From contig JAKLIX010000014.1 of NCBI GenBank assembly GCA_022709385.1, forward strand, positions 54,693 through 118,692: a DNA stretch of 64,000 bases, given 5' to 3'. The position numbers were made by a program, and so were the translations under genes. The notes under the pieces are model-generated. The model did not search any database. It was not told the DNA's origin and saw nothing but the letters and a program-made list of their open reading frames with translations. Each line of letters begins with the position of its first letter. Within the stretch, counting starts at the first letter, position 1. Positions 16,044 to 24,777 of the stretch are shown piece by piece. Source of the DNA: Bacteroidota bacterium (lineage in GTDB: Bacteria; Bacteroidota; Bacteroidia; Bacteroidales; CAIXZF01).

Positions 16044-18385
16044 TGCTTAAAAAGGATTTTGGAGACAAAGGTTTCCGACCCATCGTCGTTGCTGATATAT
16101 ACCAGGTAGACTCCCGTATTCACCTTTCCGCCGTCGAAATCCCTGCCGTTCCAGATGGCCTGCCCGCCCTCGGCACGGGTATGGAAAACCAGTCTCCCGT
16201 TAATATCCGTAAACTTCACCACAGCATCCCGCACCAGCCCCCTGACGGCTATGTATCCCTCGTAGCCCGGCTCCACCGGATTGGGATAGGCATACACATG
16301 CTCGTTGCTTTCTCCGCCCCTGGTCGCAAAACCCTTGAAGGAGCAGATGCCGTTCTCAGTGCCGAAAAATACCTCACCCGATAAATCGTCAATGGTGATC
16401 GAAGTGATTGAATTGGAAAGCAAGGGACTGTTTTCCTCGGTAAAATGGAAGATCTCCTCTGTTCCGTCGGCCGACATCAGAAAGACTCCCGCTTTTTCCG
16501 TCCCAAACCACTTTTTATTGCTTCCATCCACAGCAATAGCCGTAACTGCCTCCGTTTCAAGAAGATACTGGGTATACCCGTCCTGGGTCACATAGATGCG
16601 CTGGGCATCGAAATTCTGTGCGGTGAATACATTCTCCGGCGCATAAAACACGGCAACCCCTTCATCGGTGCCAAGCCAGACCAGTCCTTCCAGATCTGCG
16701 GCGATGCTGCGAACCCGCGACCCGGGTATATTGCCGAATCCAATACCGGCACCCAGCATTCTGGCTTTGTCGTCGCTGGTCTGGGTCAGTGTATTGTTAT
16801 CGCTGAAGACCAGCAGTTTATTTCCACGGAGCAGCATCCACTTCTGGCCGTACTGGTCGATACAGAAATCCCCGATGTCAATATTGGAGGCTCCTGTTGC
16901 CAGGCTGCCCAGGTTGAAGGAAGCCCATTCCCCGTTTTGCTTTCTCACTGCCAGCAGATTCTGAGTATTGGAATTGGTGATCCACAGGTTTTGCTGGCTG
17001 TCGTATTGCAGTCCGCCGATTTTCACCTCGTAATCGGGATAGGTGGCCGGAGGCTTCAGGATAGAGTTGGAACCCTCATAAACGGCCACCAGTTTGTCAT
17101 TCCTGAACTCAGCCAGTCCGTAACCCCAGGTGCCGGCATACACATGGGAAGGATCGGCCGGATCCTGCACCACCGTAATGAAATCCCTGAGACTGTCCAT
17201 CAGGGCCAGGTTGCTGTTGTCGACGCTCGACCAGCTTTCATCACCGAAAGTGTGCAGGGCCCCGTAAGTCCATTCATTCCCCCAGGTGAGGTTTCTCCCG
17301 CCCGGTACCACCCTGACCTTACCCTGGCCTGAAGTCATGGCAAAGACATTCACCCCGCTCGGACCATTGGGTTCCACCTGCATAAACGCCCAGATGTTGG
17401 TATTCTTCAGCAGGCCTCTCATGTAGTCGGCAATCCAGACGGCACCGTCGGGATCCATCACCGCCTGGCGGGGCTGGGGATAATAGCTGGTATCGTTCAG
17501 ATAATAGGCCCAGATGCGGTTGCTGATGATCAGCCCGGTATCCATCACGTCGATATAATCCGCACAGACATAGATCAGCGTTGAATCAAAGGCTTGTAAA
17601 CTGTTGCAGCTGGGTGATTTAAACTTGTTGAAATAATGCCAGCCCCCGCTGTCCTTGTATAACAGGGTATCGGTGTAATAGGTCGGGTTCGACTGGTTGG
17701 CATAAAGTTTCCCGTTGAACCAGGCCAGGGTGTTGAACTTCCGTTGTGGCAGCCACAGGCTGCTGTCTCTGCTCCATGCGGCATAGTTCGACAGGTTGGG
17801 ATGGTTCATGTCTGCCATGTAAATCCCCTTTTCGGTGGCGGCAAAGAAATGCCCGTTGCCTGTGGTGATGTCGAGGACTTCGATGGCATCGCCTTCAGGA
17901 CCGATATAATAGGTATCCTTGATCTCATTCTTCATCAGGTCTAACACCACGATGCCGAAACCGCAGCAGAGGTAGGCATAGCGGTCATGGATCACCACCC
18001 TGTTGATGGATTTTTTCCCGAGTATGGGTTTGCGTTTGATGTCGGGGATGTTGATGACCACGCCTCCCTGCAACAGGTCGATGTTGGTGTTGCTGTATGC
18101 GATCACCAGGCTGCGGTATTCCCCGCTGTATGCAAGAGAGGAGATGCCGATATCCGACAGCCCGTTCACCTTGGTTAGCCGGCTGACCGAATTGTCGGTC
18201 CTGTCATAATAAAACACACTGTATGGGGTGGCACAGTAGACCTTTTTACCGGCATCCGCCACACTGATGGCTTTGCTGTATGGCAGGTGATCCCGCCACT
18301 GCCCCAGGGCGATCCCCTGGGCATGAACCACAACAGCATTGAGCATCGCTGCCGTCGCCATCACAATCGTAATCAAGTACTTCAT
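16040..18385 (-). CDS. porZ: PorZ-like type IX secretion system beta-propeller protein
   Basis: A 781-residue secreted protein with a signal peptide ending near VVVHA. The mature protein starts with a GQWRDHLPYSKA motif, typical of PorZ. Beta-propeller repeats follow (YCATPYSVFYYDR, ITTGNGHFFAATEKGIYM, VWLGTDEGVAVFY, KWFGTEKAGVFLM, VFFGTENGICSFK). The C-terminal 90 residues (YAYPNPVEPGYEGYIAVRG to ILFKH) are an immunoglobulin-like domain resembling a T9SS sorting domain. PorZ belongs to the surface attachment complex that handles cargo after export and is itself exported by the system. Length is close to P. gingivalis PorZ (about 776). It is coupled to recO. Confidence 0.85.
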   Translation of the reverse strand: MKYLITIVMATAAMLNAVVVHAQGIALGQWRDHLPYSKAISVADAGKKVYCATPYSVFYYDRTDNSVSRLTKVNGLSDIGISSLAYSGEYRSLVIAYSNTNIDLLQGGVVINIPDIKRKPILGKKSINRVVIHDRYAYLCCGFGIVVLDLMKNEIKDTYYIGPEGDAIEVLDITTGNGHFFAATEKGIYMADMNHPNLSNYAAWSRDSSLWLPQRKFNTLAWFNGKLYANQSNPTYYTDTLLYKDSGGWHYFNKFKSPSCNSLQAFDSTLIYVCADYIDVMDTGLIISNRIWAYYLNDTSYYPQPRQAVMDPDGAVWIADYMRGLLKNTNIWAFMQVEPNGPSGVNVFAMTSGQGKVRVVPGGRNLTWGNEWTYGALHTFGDESWSSVDNSNLALMDSLRDFITVVQDPADPSHVYAGTWGYGLAEFRNDKLVAVYEGSNSILKPPATYPDYEVKIGGLQYDSQQNLWITNSNTQNLLAVRKQNGEWASFNLGSLATGASNIDIGDFCIDQYGQKWMLLRGNKLLVFSDNNTLTQTSDDKARMLGAGIGFGNIPGSRVRSIAADLEGLVWLGTDEGVAVFYAPENVFTAQNFDAQRIYVTQDGYTQYLLETEAVTAIAVDGSNKKWFGTEKAGVFLMSADGTEEIFHFTEENSPLLSNSITSITIDDLSGEVFFGTENGICSFKGFATRGGESNEHVYAYPNPVEPGYEGYIAVRGLVRDAVVKFTDINGRLVFHTRAEGGQAIWNGRDFDGGKVNTGVYLVYISNDDGSETFVSKILFKH

Positions 18386-18650
18386 TCTGGTTGATTTCCG
18401 TTACAAACCTAATGGAACTTCTTCACATACACAAGCTTCCACCCATTCCGTTCCCGGACAAAAGCAAACTGTGAAAACAACAGTTTATTGTAATGCAGGT
18501 ATGATCCAGCAGGCTCCCGCATGGCTGCAAGCGGCCCGGCCTGATTACTCCCGTTCCGGCATTCAATGTCTCAAAAAAATGAATATGCCGGCACGGAATG
18601 GGTTTGCATTGGAAAAGCTGCTAAGTAATCGTATATTTGAAGAAAAAAAC

Positions 18651-19247
18651 ATGGCATTTGAATTACCCCCGCTTCCCTTTGCATTGGATGCATTGGAGCC
18701 TTTGATTTCACAATCTACCCTGGAATTTCACCACGGCAGGCACCACCTGGCCTATGTCAACAACCTGAACAGACTCGTCCCGGGAACGGCCTTTGAGCAG
18801 GCAAGTCTCGAAGAAATCATCCTGAACGCTTCCGGAGGCATCTTCAACAACGGGGCCCAGGTCTGGAACCACACTTTTTACTGGCATTGCCTTCAGGCGA
18901 ACGGAGGCGGTGCCCCGGAAGGAGCCCTGGCCCTGGCCATCAACCGCGACTTCGGCTCTTTCGAAGCCTTCCGCGAACAGTTTACCACCGCAGCCGCCAC
19001 CCTCTTCGGTTCGGGTTGGGCATGGCTTTCGAAAGACCGTGACGGCAAACTGATCATCAGCCAGGAAAGCAATGCCGGCAATCCCCTGCGTTCCGGACTC
19101 ATCCCCCTGCTCACCTGCGATGTTTGGGAACATGCCTATTACCTCGACAAACAAAACCGCCGGCCCGATTATATCGCCGACTTCTGGAAGCTGACGGACT
19201 GGAAAAAGGCTGGCTTACGGTTTGAAAGCCAGGGTTCTGTGATTTAG
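18651..19247 (+). CDS. sodB: Iron/manganese superoxide dismutase
   Basis: A 198-residue cytoplasmic superoxide dismutase, converting superoxide to oxygen and hydrogen peroxide. The metal ligands are visible: His in LEFHHGRHHLAYVNNLN, His in NHTFYWHC, and Asp and His in CDVWEHAYYLD. The NGAQVWNH segment and the Fe-SOD-like FGSGWAWL support the assignment, but Fe against Mn use cannot be settled by eye. The start is the ATG at 18651, which gives the conventional beginning MAFELPPLPF; a longer upstream frame is not supported. A short degenerate piece of the family 1 element (about 18585-18615) lies just upstream. Confidence 0.94.
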   Translation: MAFELPPLPFALDALEPLISQSTLEFHHGRHHLAYVNNLNRLVPGTAFEQASLEEIILNASGGIFNNGAQVWNHTFYWHCLQANGGGAPEGALALAINRDFGSFEAFREQFTTAAATLFGSGWAWLSKDRDGKLIISQESNAGNPLRSGLIPLLTCDVWEHAYYLDKQNRRPDYIADFWKLTDWKKAGLRFESQGSVI

Positions 19248-19264
19248 AGTTAAATTATACGCTC

Positions 19265-20005
19265 TTAGTTGCCGAACATATATGCCACGGATATACCAAT
19301 AACCTTGTTCTTGATATCCCCTTCACTGTAGGTTGACAGGTTTGCCAGGCCGAGCCCGTACTGCGCCCTGACCTGTATACCGCTGAACTCAAAACCGGCT
19401 CCAATATTAAGGCCGAAGTCCATTCCTTTCAGGTCATCTTCCTCTGAACTGCCGAACTTAATGCTCTCGTCATAACTTGTTTCTATTCCAAGCGTAGCCG
19501 GATCAAATCCAGGAATATTGGTGTTTATGTCCAGATCACCTTTCGATTTCCCGCCAATTCCAAATCCGAGGTAAGGACCACCGTAAATCAGCAGGTGGTT
19601 GTCACCAACAGGAACTTTGTAAACTGCGTTTATCGGTATTTCGAGATAGGAAGGAGCAAATTTCACATCGCCGCTGAGTTCATAATACATTCCCATCATA
19701 TCCACTCTTTCATAAAACTCAGTTTTTGAACCTTTTCCGCTGTAAAGCAACCCTGCCTCAAAAGACAGGTTTTCACTCAGCATGTACTCTACAACACCGC
19801 CAAAATGAAATGACATCAGACTTTTCGGTCCGGGGTCAGAATCTTTAATTGACATATTTGCCATATTCAGGCCGCCACGTATACCAAAGCGCACACCTTC
19901 GGTCTGGGCACCTCTTCTTTTTTTCTTTTTGGCTGCCGGGCCATTGGCACTCAGCTCTCCACCCGCAAAAGCAACAAGAAGTGCAATAAGGAAAATTTTC
20001 TTCAT
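19265..20005 (-). CDS. Outer-membrane beta-barrel protein (PorT-like fold)
   Basis: A 246-residue protein with a signal peptide (FLIALLVAFAGGELSA), a short very basic segment (AAKKKKRRGA) and a series of amphipathic beta strands (VRFGIRGGLNMANMSI, LSFEAGLLYSGKGSK, YLEIPINAVYKVP, LLIYGGPYLGFGIGG, FGLNIGAGFEFSGIQVRAQYG), ending in the outer-membrane-like VIGISVAYMFGN. This is the common Bacteroidota small barrel pattern. The basic block directly behind the signal peptide is unusual. The function is unknown. It is convergent with sodB, 17 bp apart. Confidence 0.75.
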   Translation of the reverse strand: MKKIFLIALLVAFAGGELSANGPAAKKKKRRGAQTEGVRFGIRGGLNMANMSIKDSDPGPKSLMSFHFGGVVEYMLSENLSFEAGLLYSGKGSKTEFYERVDMMGMYYELSGDVKFAPSYLEIPINAVYKVPVGDNHLLIYGGPYLGFGIGGKSKGDLDINTNIPGFDPATLGIETSYDESIKFGSSEEDDLKGMDFGLNIGAGFEFSGIQVRAQYGLGLANLSTYSEGDIKNKVIGISVAYMFGN

Positions 20006-20177
20006 GAAATTTGGTTTTAAATTAGTAATTAAGATCTAGTTGTTTCATTATCAAAGAAATAAACCACAAAATGATGAATGATACAGCTGGCAGGCAACGC
20101 TGTGTGCTGTGGCAATGGTAATTTCCAGGTGTAAAAATATGATCATTTTGCTGATAAAAAATTTTCGTTAATAAATT

Positions 20178-20231
20178 TATACCGAAAGAACACAGGTATG
20201 CAAAAAAAGTGTTCCCAGAGTCATCGGTATA
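20178..20231 (+). repeat. Family 2 palindromic element, short (54-bp) form
   Basis: A 54-bp sequence bounded by TATACCG and CGGTATA, with inside it GAACACAGGTATGC, a run of A and GTGTTCCCAGAGTCAT. Near-identical copies occur at 26360-26413 (inverted), 27108-27211 and 45313-45415; the last two carry a second stem-loop and are about 103 bp. Confidence 0.8.
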
Positions 20232-20480
20232 ACTGAGGTTCCCTGGCTTCATCAACACGCAATCCTTCCGCAGTCGAAGTCACCTGGCACTCGACAGTTA
20301 CCGCAAACTTGTCCGCCTCTTCAACCTTGATGATGTTTCTGTTCGTCAGTCCAGGATTTTGCCCCCGGCTTCCATCAGATTCCTCCCCGCAACGGACACC
20401 CGGCTTCCGGCAGAACCTTCCTGCTGCCGGATGTTTTCGGGTCTTTCACCCCCTGATTACCGCCCTTGCCGGGTAAAAAC
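20232..20480. other. Gene-free stretch, possible decayed coding remnant
   Basis: No complete gene is seen here. On the minus strand about 40 codons read IIKVEEADKFAVTVECQV and end near the family 2 element, which could be the tail of a lost gene, but the frame has no start and no recognisable homology. Confidence 0.3.
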
Positions 20481-20516
20481 AAACGAGCCGGAACATGGTG
20501 TTGTTCCGGCTCGTTT
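20481..20516 (-). terminator. Strong terminator behind the His/Tyr-rich secreted protein gene
   Basis: A perfect 15-bp stem (AAACGAGCCGGAACA with its complement) and a 6-base loop, 20 bp behind the stop at 20536. The 3' arm ends in a T run on either strand, so it may be bidirectional. Confidence 0.85.
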
Positions 20517-20535
20517 CATCCTGTTGCATCAGCCG

Positions 20536-21900
20536 CTATTTCCTTCCTGTCCGGCTGCCTGATGGCTGGTCCTTGGAGGAGCTGCTGTTTTCTGCCCGGC
20601 TGTTTCCGCCAGTAGTCTTTTTCTCCTTGCCGGCCTCCTTTTTCGGTGCGCTTTTGGTTTCTTCCTTTTTCGCTTCCTGTTTCGGAGCGGGTGCGGGCTT
20701 TGCTTCTTCCTTTTTCGCTGCCTTTTTCGGAGCGGGTGCGGACTTAGCTTCTTCCCTTTTCCCTGGTTTTTGCGGGGCTGCAGTCGTTTTGGCTGCTTCC
20801 TTGTTTGAAGCCTTCTGAGGTGCTGCGGTCGATCCGGGCGTTTCTTTCTTCTGTTCCGTCCTGGAGGGAGCGGCTTCGGTCCTGGCATTCTTTTCTGTCG
20901 CCTGTTTCACGGCTTCCTTTTTCTGTTCCTGTGCTGCAGTTCTGACTTTACTTTCTTCGGTTTGCCCGGTCCTTACCGGCATGGCTTTGCCACTGCTTTC
21001 GGCCGTCCTGATCTTCTTGATGTCCGGCTCTTCCCTGACCGTCATCGAAGGATTTTTCCGCTTGAAGTCGGCGGTGCCGTTGGCGAGGGTCTCAGGCCTG
21101 GAGTATGTGGCATTGAATTCCCCCCTTTCTTTCCTGAATTGAACCGTGGTGGAGAACGACCTGCGCTTGCCGTAGTAATGCTCATGCCAGGGTTCGTAGC
21201 GGAAATGCCTCACATGATGGTAGTGGCCGTAGTAATGATGATGCCAGTGCCAGTGGTATCCGTAGTAATGATGCCAGTACCAGGGCGACCAGGGACGCCA
21301 GTAAACCGGGTAATATCCCCAGTAGAAAGGGGAATGCCAAACCACGTAAGTGGGCAGAAAGATGAAGCGGATCACCGGCCAGGCGGCGACATGATGGGTG
21401 GTGGTATGATGCACAACCACGGTTTCGGTATTCCCGTAGTTTCCGTAGTAACCCGGATTGGGCGTACTCCCGCCGTCGGTGTCGTAATAAGGTTCTACAA
21501 TGTAATACTTGCCGTAAAGGGCTTCATCGCCGATAAGCTGGATGATGACATCGCCGTCCCTGTCCTGCTTCACAACAAACACAGCCACGTCCTGATTCTC
21601 GGTGGCGGTAACAGCCACCTGCAGTATGATATAGTGCACCTTGCCTTCCGGCTGATCGATCACGCGGATGTAATCCACATAGTTGTCGCCATTGAGGTCG
21701 AGGTTGTTCACCCTGTTATCCTGCTCATTCAGGGTCTTCTCGAAGAGTTCCAGGGTTTCTGATTCCTGAAAAATCTTCATCACAGCATAGAGGTTGAGGT
21801 TGTCGCCGGGGAGGTTGAGCAGTTCCGGTTCCTGCTGGGCCCTCGCTGTTCCCACCAGGGAGACCAGCGCCAGGGCAGTGATTAAAAGCTTGGTTTTCAT
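20536..21900 (-). CDS. Secreted His/Tyr/Trp-rich protein with Lys-Glu-Ala-Pro repeat tail
   Basis: About 454 residues starting at the ATG at 21900, which opens the signal peptide (LLITALALVSLVGTARA). Residues 20-150 are a folded domain containing an EF-hand/dockerin-like loop, DLNGDNYVDYIRV. Residues 170-250 are extremely rich in Tyr, His and Trp (for example SPWYWHHYYGYHWHWHHHYY). From about residue 300 the protein is low complexity, with repeated units such as PAPKKAAKKEEAKPAPAPK. The middle looks suited to metal binding or surface association, the tail to an extended cell-wall or DNA-contacting arm, but both are guesses. A strong terminator follows. I recognise the type from other Bacteroidota without a known function. 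Confidence 0.78.
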   Translation of the reverse strand: MKTKLLITALALVSLVGTARAQQEPELLNLPGDNLNLYAVMKIFQESETLELFEKTLNEQDNRVNNLDLNGDNYVDYIRVIDQPEGKVHYIILQVAVTATENQDVAVFVVKQDRDGDVIIQLIGDEALYGKYYIVEPYYDTDGGSTPNPGYYGNYGNTETVVVHHTTTHHVAAWPVIRFIFLPTYVVWHSPFYWGYYPVYWRPWSPWYWHHYYGYHWHWHHHYYGHYHHVRHFRYEPWHEHYYGKRRSFSTTVQFRKERGEFNATYSRPETLANGTADFKRKNPSMTVREEPDIKKIRTAESSGKAMPVRTGQTEESKVRTAAQEQKKEAVKQATEKNARTEAAPSRTEQKKETPGSTAAPQKASNKEAAKTTAAPQKPGKREEAKSAPAPKKAAKKEEAKPAPAPKQEAKKEETKSAPKKEAGKEKKTTGGNSRAENSSSSKDQPSGSRTGRK

Positions 21901-22221
21901 GGCTTTAGTTTTTATGGTACTGGGGTTTTTATTACCCATCCATACTATCACCAAAGATTATGCCAATAACTAAAATGCCCAAGGAAGGGAAACAGATACA
22001 GGATCGGATGTTTCACCGAAAAGGAGGGTAATGAGTATCATATGGTCTGAATTTCTTAAGTGAATATGGATGACGTAATGGGTTAATCATGGTAAGGAAA
22101 GCCGTGTCTTGGTGTCTCCGGTGTGAAAAAAATAAAACCTAAGAAGCCAGATTAACAGAAACCGCTTCTGTGATTTGGACCCGGATGGAGGCTCGTGCCA
22201 TGGCTTGCGCCTGAAACCGGA
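21901..22221. other. Intergenic region without recognised gene
   Basis: This stretch lies between the stop of the DUF438 gene and the start of the His/Tyr-rich protein gene, both on the minus strand. It must hold the promoter of the latter. No tRNA, repeat copy or convincing hairpin was found. Confidence 0.5.
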
Positions 22222-23409
22222 TCAATCCCATTCCAGCAGCCGCCTTTCTCCCTGCAACTGCCTGATATCCGTGATATCCTGGCTGACTTCCAGGGTGCCG
22301 AGGTAGCTGCCTTTATCATCCCTGACAGCAAAATACCGGATGAGGATATAGCGGTCGTTCATGTTTATCCTGAAATCGGCATGATCCCGGATGCCCTGCC
22401 TGAAAGCTTGGATGATGCTGTTAACCATATGTACACTGGCGGGCGGATGGCAGTCCTGTACTTTTCTTCCGATCACGGCGGCGGAACGGGGAAAGATGCG
22501 TTCCCTGCCTTCGGAGAAATACCGGACCTCATCCCGGTCGTCGATGAAGGTCAGGTCGAAGGGCAGGGTATTCAGCAAACACCGGAGCTGCTCAGGGCTG
22601 AGGCTTCCGTTTGCCGGGCCGTATAAGCCGCCTTCGCCTGCTGCTTCCAGCTCAGCTAAAAGTGGCGGGAGTTCCGGATTAATATAGGACCATCCGTAAT
22701 CCCTGGTCTGGACAAGCATCTCATGCCAGGCAGCGTGCGGTATCATGCCGTGAACGACCGGATATACAATATGTTCCTCCCTGAAGATAACCGGAACAAC
22801 AACGAAAAACAACCTGCCCATCCACCTGCTGAGTTCGGATTCCTGTGGTGTGCCACTGGTGAGCGACAGCAGGGTCCTGATACTTTGCCGGTAGTCGTCA
22901 TGAAAAGACCACATCAGGCTGAGACAGCGGTATTCGGGATAGTGCTTTTCGATATATGGAAAGAGGATGTTCTCCTTCTTCAAATAATGGGCCTCATATT
23001 GCCGCAGTTTTTCAAGGATGACCTTCATCATGGACAGGTATTCCTGCTGCTTCCCGGTTGCAGCGTTGAAATACTTGCGGTTTACCTCTTTCAGTTTTCC
23101 AAGCAGGCCTTCCACGGCCCTGTTCTCTTCCATCAGCAGGGAGAGGAAATGGTCAGGGGCAGGCCGTTCCCAAACAAAGGCGTTGAGCGACTGAAAGAAC
23201 ACATTGATCAGCTTACCGGTAGCCGCCTTCAACTGCTCAAATGGACAACCCTCCATCAGCAGGCGGTCGAACAGCCACATCACCTCGGTGGGTGTGACCG
23301 TGGCCGTCAGGGATCTGGTTTCTTTGAAATGCAGGCTGCCGGATCGCCCTGCCAGCATCTCCCTGGCAAACTCCAGCAGGCTTTCCAGCCTTGCACTATC
23401 CTGGTTCAT
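22222..23409 (-). CDS. DUF438/hemerythrin/PAS-domain sensor-like protein
   Basis: A 395-residue cytoplasmic protein. Residues 1-75 are a DUF438 helical domain (TVTPTEVMWLFDRLLMEGCPFEQLK). Residues 85-230 form a hemerythrin-like four-helix bundle with its metal His and Glu residues (YEAHYLKKENILFPYIEKHYPE, then WSFHDDYR and FREEHIVYPV). From about 265 there is a PAS domain (PFDLTFIDDRDEVRYFS, then VIGRKVQDCHPPASVHMV and SQDITDI). This arrangement is known in anaerobes and is linked to oxygen, nitric oxide or iron stress. There is no kinase or output domain. It is transcribed alone. The role in sensing or in repair of iron centres is inferred. Confidence 0.87.
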   Translation of the reverse strand: MNQDSARLESLLEFAREMLAGRSGSLHFKETRSLTATVTPTEVMWLFDRLLMEGCPFEQLKAATGKLINVFFQSLNAFVWERPAPDHFLSLLMEENRAVEGLLGKLKEVNRKYFNAATGKQQEYLSMMKVILEKLRQYEAHYLKKENILFPYIEKHYPEYRCLSLMWSFHDDYRQSIRTLLSLTSGTPQESELSRWMGRLFFVVVPVIFREEHIVYPVVHGMIPHAAWHEMLVQTRDYGWSYINPELPPLLAELEAAGEGGLYGPANGSLSPEQLRCLLNTLPFDLTFIDDRDEVRYFSEGRERIFPRSAAVIGRKVQDCHPPASVHMVNSIIQAFRQGIRDHADFRINMNDRYILIRYFAVRDDKGSYLGTLEVSQDITDIRQLQGERRLLEWD

Positions 23410-23682
23410 GGATGCCTCGTTTCAGTGAATCTGCTGCGAAGGTATAACTTGAGAGACATATTTTCATTTTCCGGTACTATTTCACTAAAAATTGAAGTCT
23501 CCGGGAAAGTGAAAATACACGAAAATGTGAATGTGATCCGGATTTCAGGAAGATAAACGGCTCATCCGGCCCGGACATCCCGCGCTGTTTATCTACTTAA
23601 ATGTGATTGACCAGGGCTGCAGCGATGAATACCTTTGATAAACTTAACGGAAAACAGGCTTTAATCATGTGCAGCGATCATT

Positions 23683-23787
23683 CATACCGGCACGGAATGG
23701 GTTTGCGAAAAAATTGCGAACAAAGGGTGCACGGCATGATTCATTCCAAGCAACTTTCAAACGCATCCCTTTCAAACATGAGCATAA
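23683..23787 (+). repeat. Family 1 palindromic element, degenerate copy
   Basis: It starts CATACCGGCACGGAATGGG and carries TTTGCGAAAAAATTGCG and GTGCACGGCATGATTCAT, then a diverged second half ending AAACATGAGCATAA. It lies 17 bp before a better preserved copy in the same orientation, in the 530-bp gene-free gap 23410-23939. The remaining 270 bp of the gap must hold the promoters of the divergent flanking genes and show no other feature. Confidence 0.7.
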
Positions 23788-23804
23788 GCAGAAAAAGGGT
23801 TCAT

Positions 23805-23909
23805 TATACCGACACGGAATGAGTTTGCGAAAAAATTACGATCAAGGGGTGTACGGCATTACTCATACTAAACAGCTTTGCATTCGCAAACCTGTTTAGT
23901 ATGAGTATA
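23805..23909 (+). repeat. Family 1 palindromic element, full copy
   Basis: A 105-bp copy from TATACCGACACGGAATGAG to TAGTATGAGTATA. The second stem (ACTCATACT with AGTATGAGT) is perfect, with TTTGCATTCGCAAA forming an inner palindrome in the loop. It ends 30 bp before the start of the gene at 23940 and so lies in that gene's leader or promoter. Confidence 0.87.
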
Positions 23910-23939
23910 TAATCCAATACGATTAATAAAGATGATCCT

Positions 23940-24767
23940 ATGAGAATAAGACATTTCATTTTGATTCTTCTGATTGGGCTGTTCTCAAACAGTGTTGCTG
24001 CCCAGGATTTCATTATTCTGAAAAACGGGGATGAAATCAAGGCCGTGGTAAAAGAGATTGGTCTGACCGAGATCAGGTACAAGAAATTTTCAAATCCCGA
24101 TGGCCCGGTCGTGGTGATTCCCAAATCAGAGGTATTTATGATCAAATATAAAGATGGCAGCAAGGAAGTGTTTAAGCAGGCGGACCCTCCTGCAACAGCG
24201 GCACAGGCACCAGCTCCTGCGCCTGTTCCGGCCATTCAGCCGGTCAATCCGGAACCGGCAGCCGGTCCGGGGTCAGGCGGAAAAACTCCTTCAAAAGGCA
24301 GATTACAATTCAGGGCTCAGGGTCTGGCAGGAGGAACGCTCGGAGATATGAAAAAATGGTGGGGATCCAGTAATCTGGTCGACTGGAACCAGTTCACCTA
24401 CGGTCCTGATTTCCAGATCATGGTCCGCTTAAGCCGCAGTTTCCTGTTGGGGCCGGAATTTTCAATACACAGGCTTTATTACTGGAAAACAGAACGTTAC
24501 AACGGTTATTACCACACCTACGACTGGGGCAATAAATGGCGGTATCACCTGGGTGTGATGCTGGAATTCAGCGATGATAAGTTTTACACTCAAACCGGGG
24601 TCAATATGGATATTGATAATGAAGTAGTCTGCCTTAGCCTTGCACCCGGTCTGAAAATCCGGCTGGGCAATCATGTCAGCATACCGTTCGGACTGAGAGC
24701 CGACTGGATGGTGGAAGAAAACGGGCTCAGCACTTATGGTGCCACGATTGGTATTCTTATTCATTAA
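23940..24767 (+). CDS. Secreted envelope protein with N-terminal small beta domain and barrel-like C-terminus
   Basis: A 275-residue protein with a signal peptide ending near SVAAQ. Residues 22-75 form a short domain (FIILKNGDEIKAVVKEIG, EIRYKKFSNPDGP, VFMIKYKDGSKEVF), a pattern frequent in secreted Bacteroidota proteins. Next comes a Pro/Ala linker (residues 80-110), then about 160 residues of beta-rich sequence (LGPEFSIHRLYYWKT, RYHLGVMLEFSDDKFY) ending in ATIGILIH, like a small outer-membrane barrel. The next gene shares the N-terminal domain and starts 10 bp later, so the two are an apparent tandem duplication with different C-termini. Function unknown. Confidence 0.72.
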   Translation: MRIRHFILILLIGLFSNSVAAQDFIILKNGDEIKAVVKEIGLTEIRYKKFSNPDGPVVVIPKSEVFMIKYKDGSKEVFKQADPPATAAQAPAPAPVPAIQPVNPEPAAGPGSGGKTPSKGRLQFRAQGLAGGTLGDMKKWWGSSNLVDWNQFTYGPDFQIMVRLSRSFLLGPEFSIHRLYYWKTERYNGYYHTYDWGNKWRYHLGVMLEFSDDKFYTQTGVNMDIDNEVVCLSLAPGLKIRLGNHVSIPFGLRADWMVEENGLSTYGATIGILIH

Positions 24768-24777
24768 ACCTATTGCC

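Noticed and set aside
18339..18650. N-terminal extension of superoxide dismutase
   Set aside because: The longer frame adds about 100 residues without domain character and passes through element-like sequence; the ATG at 18651 gives the family start.
20022..20258. 78-codon minus-strand frame behind the barrel gene
   Set aside because: It runs through the family 2 element and has no signal peptide or homology.
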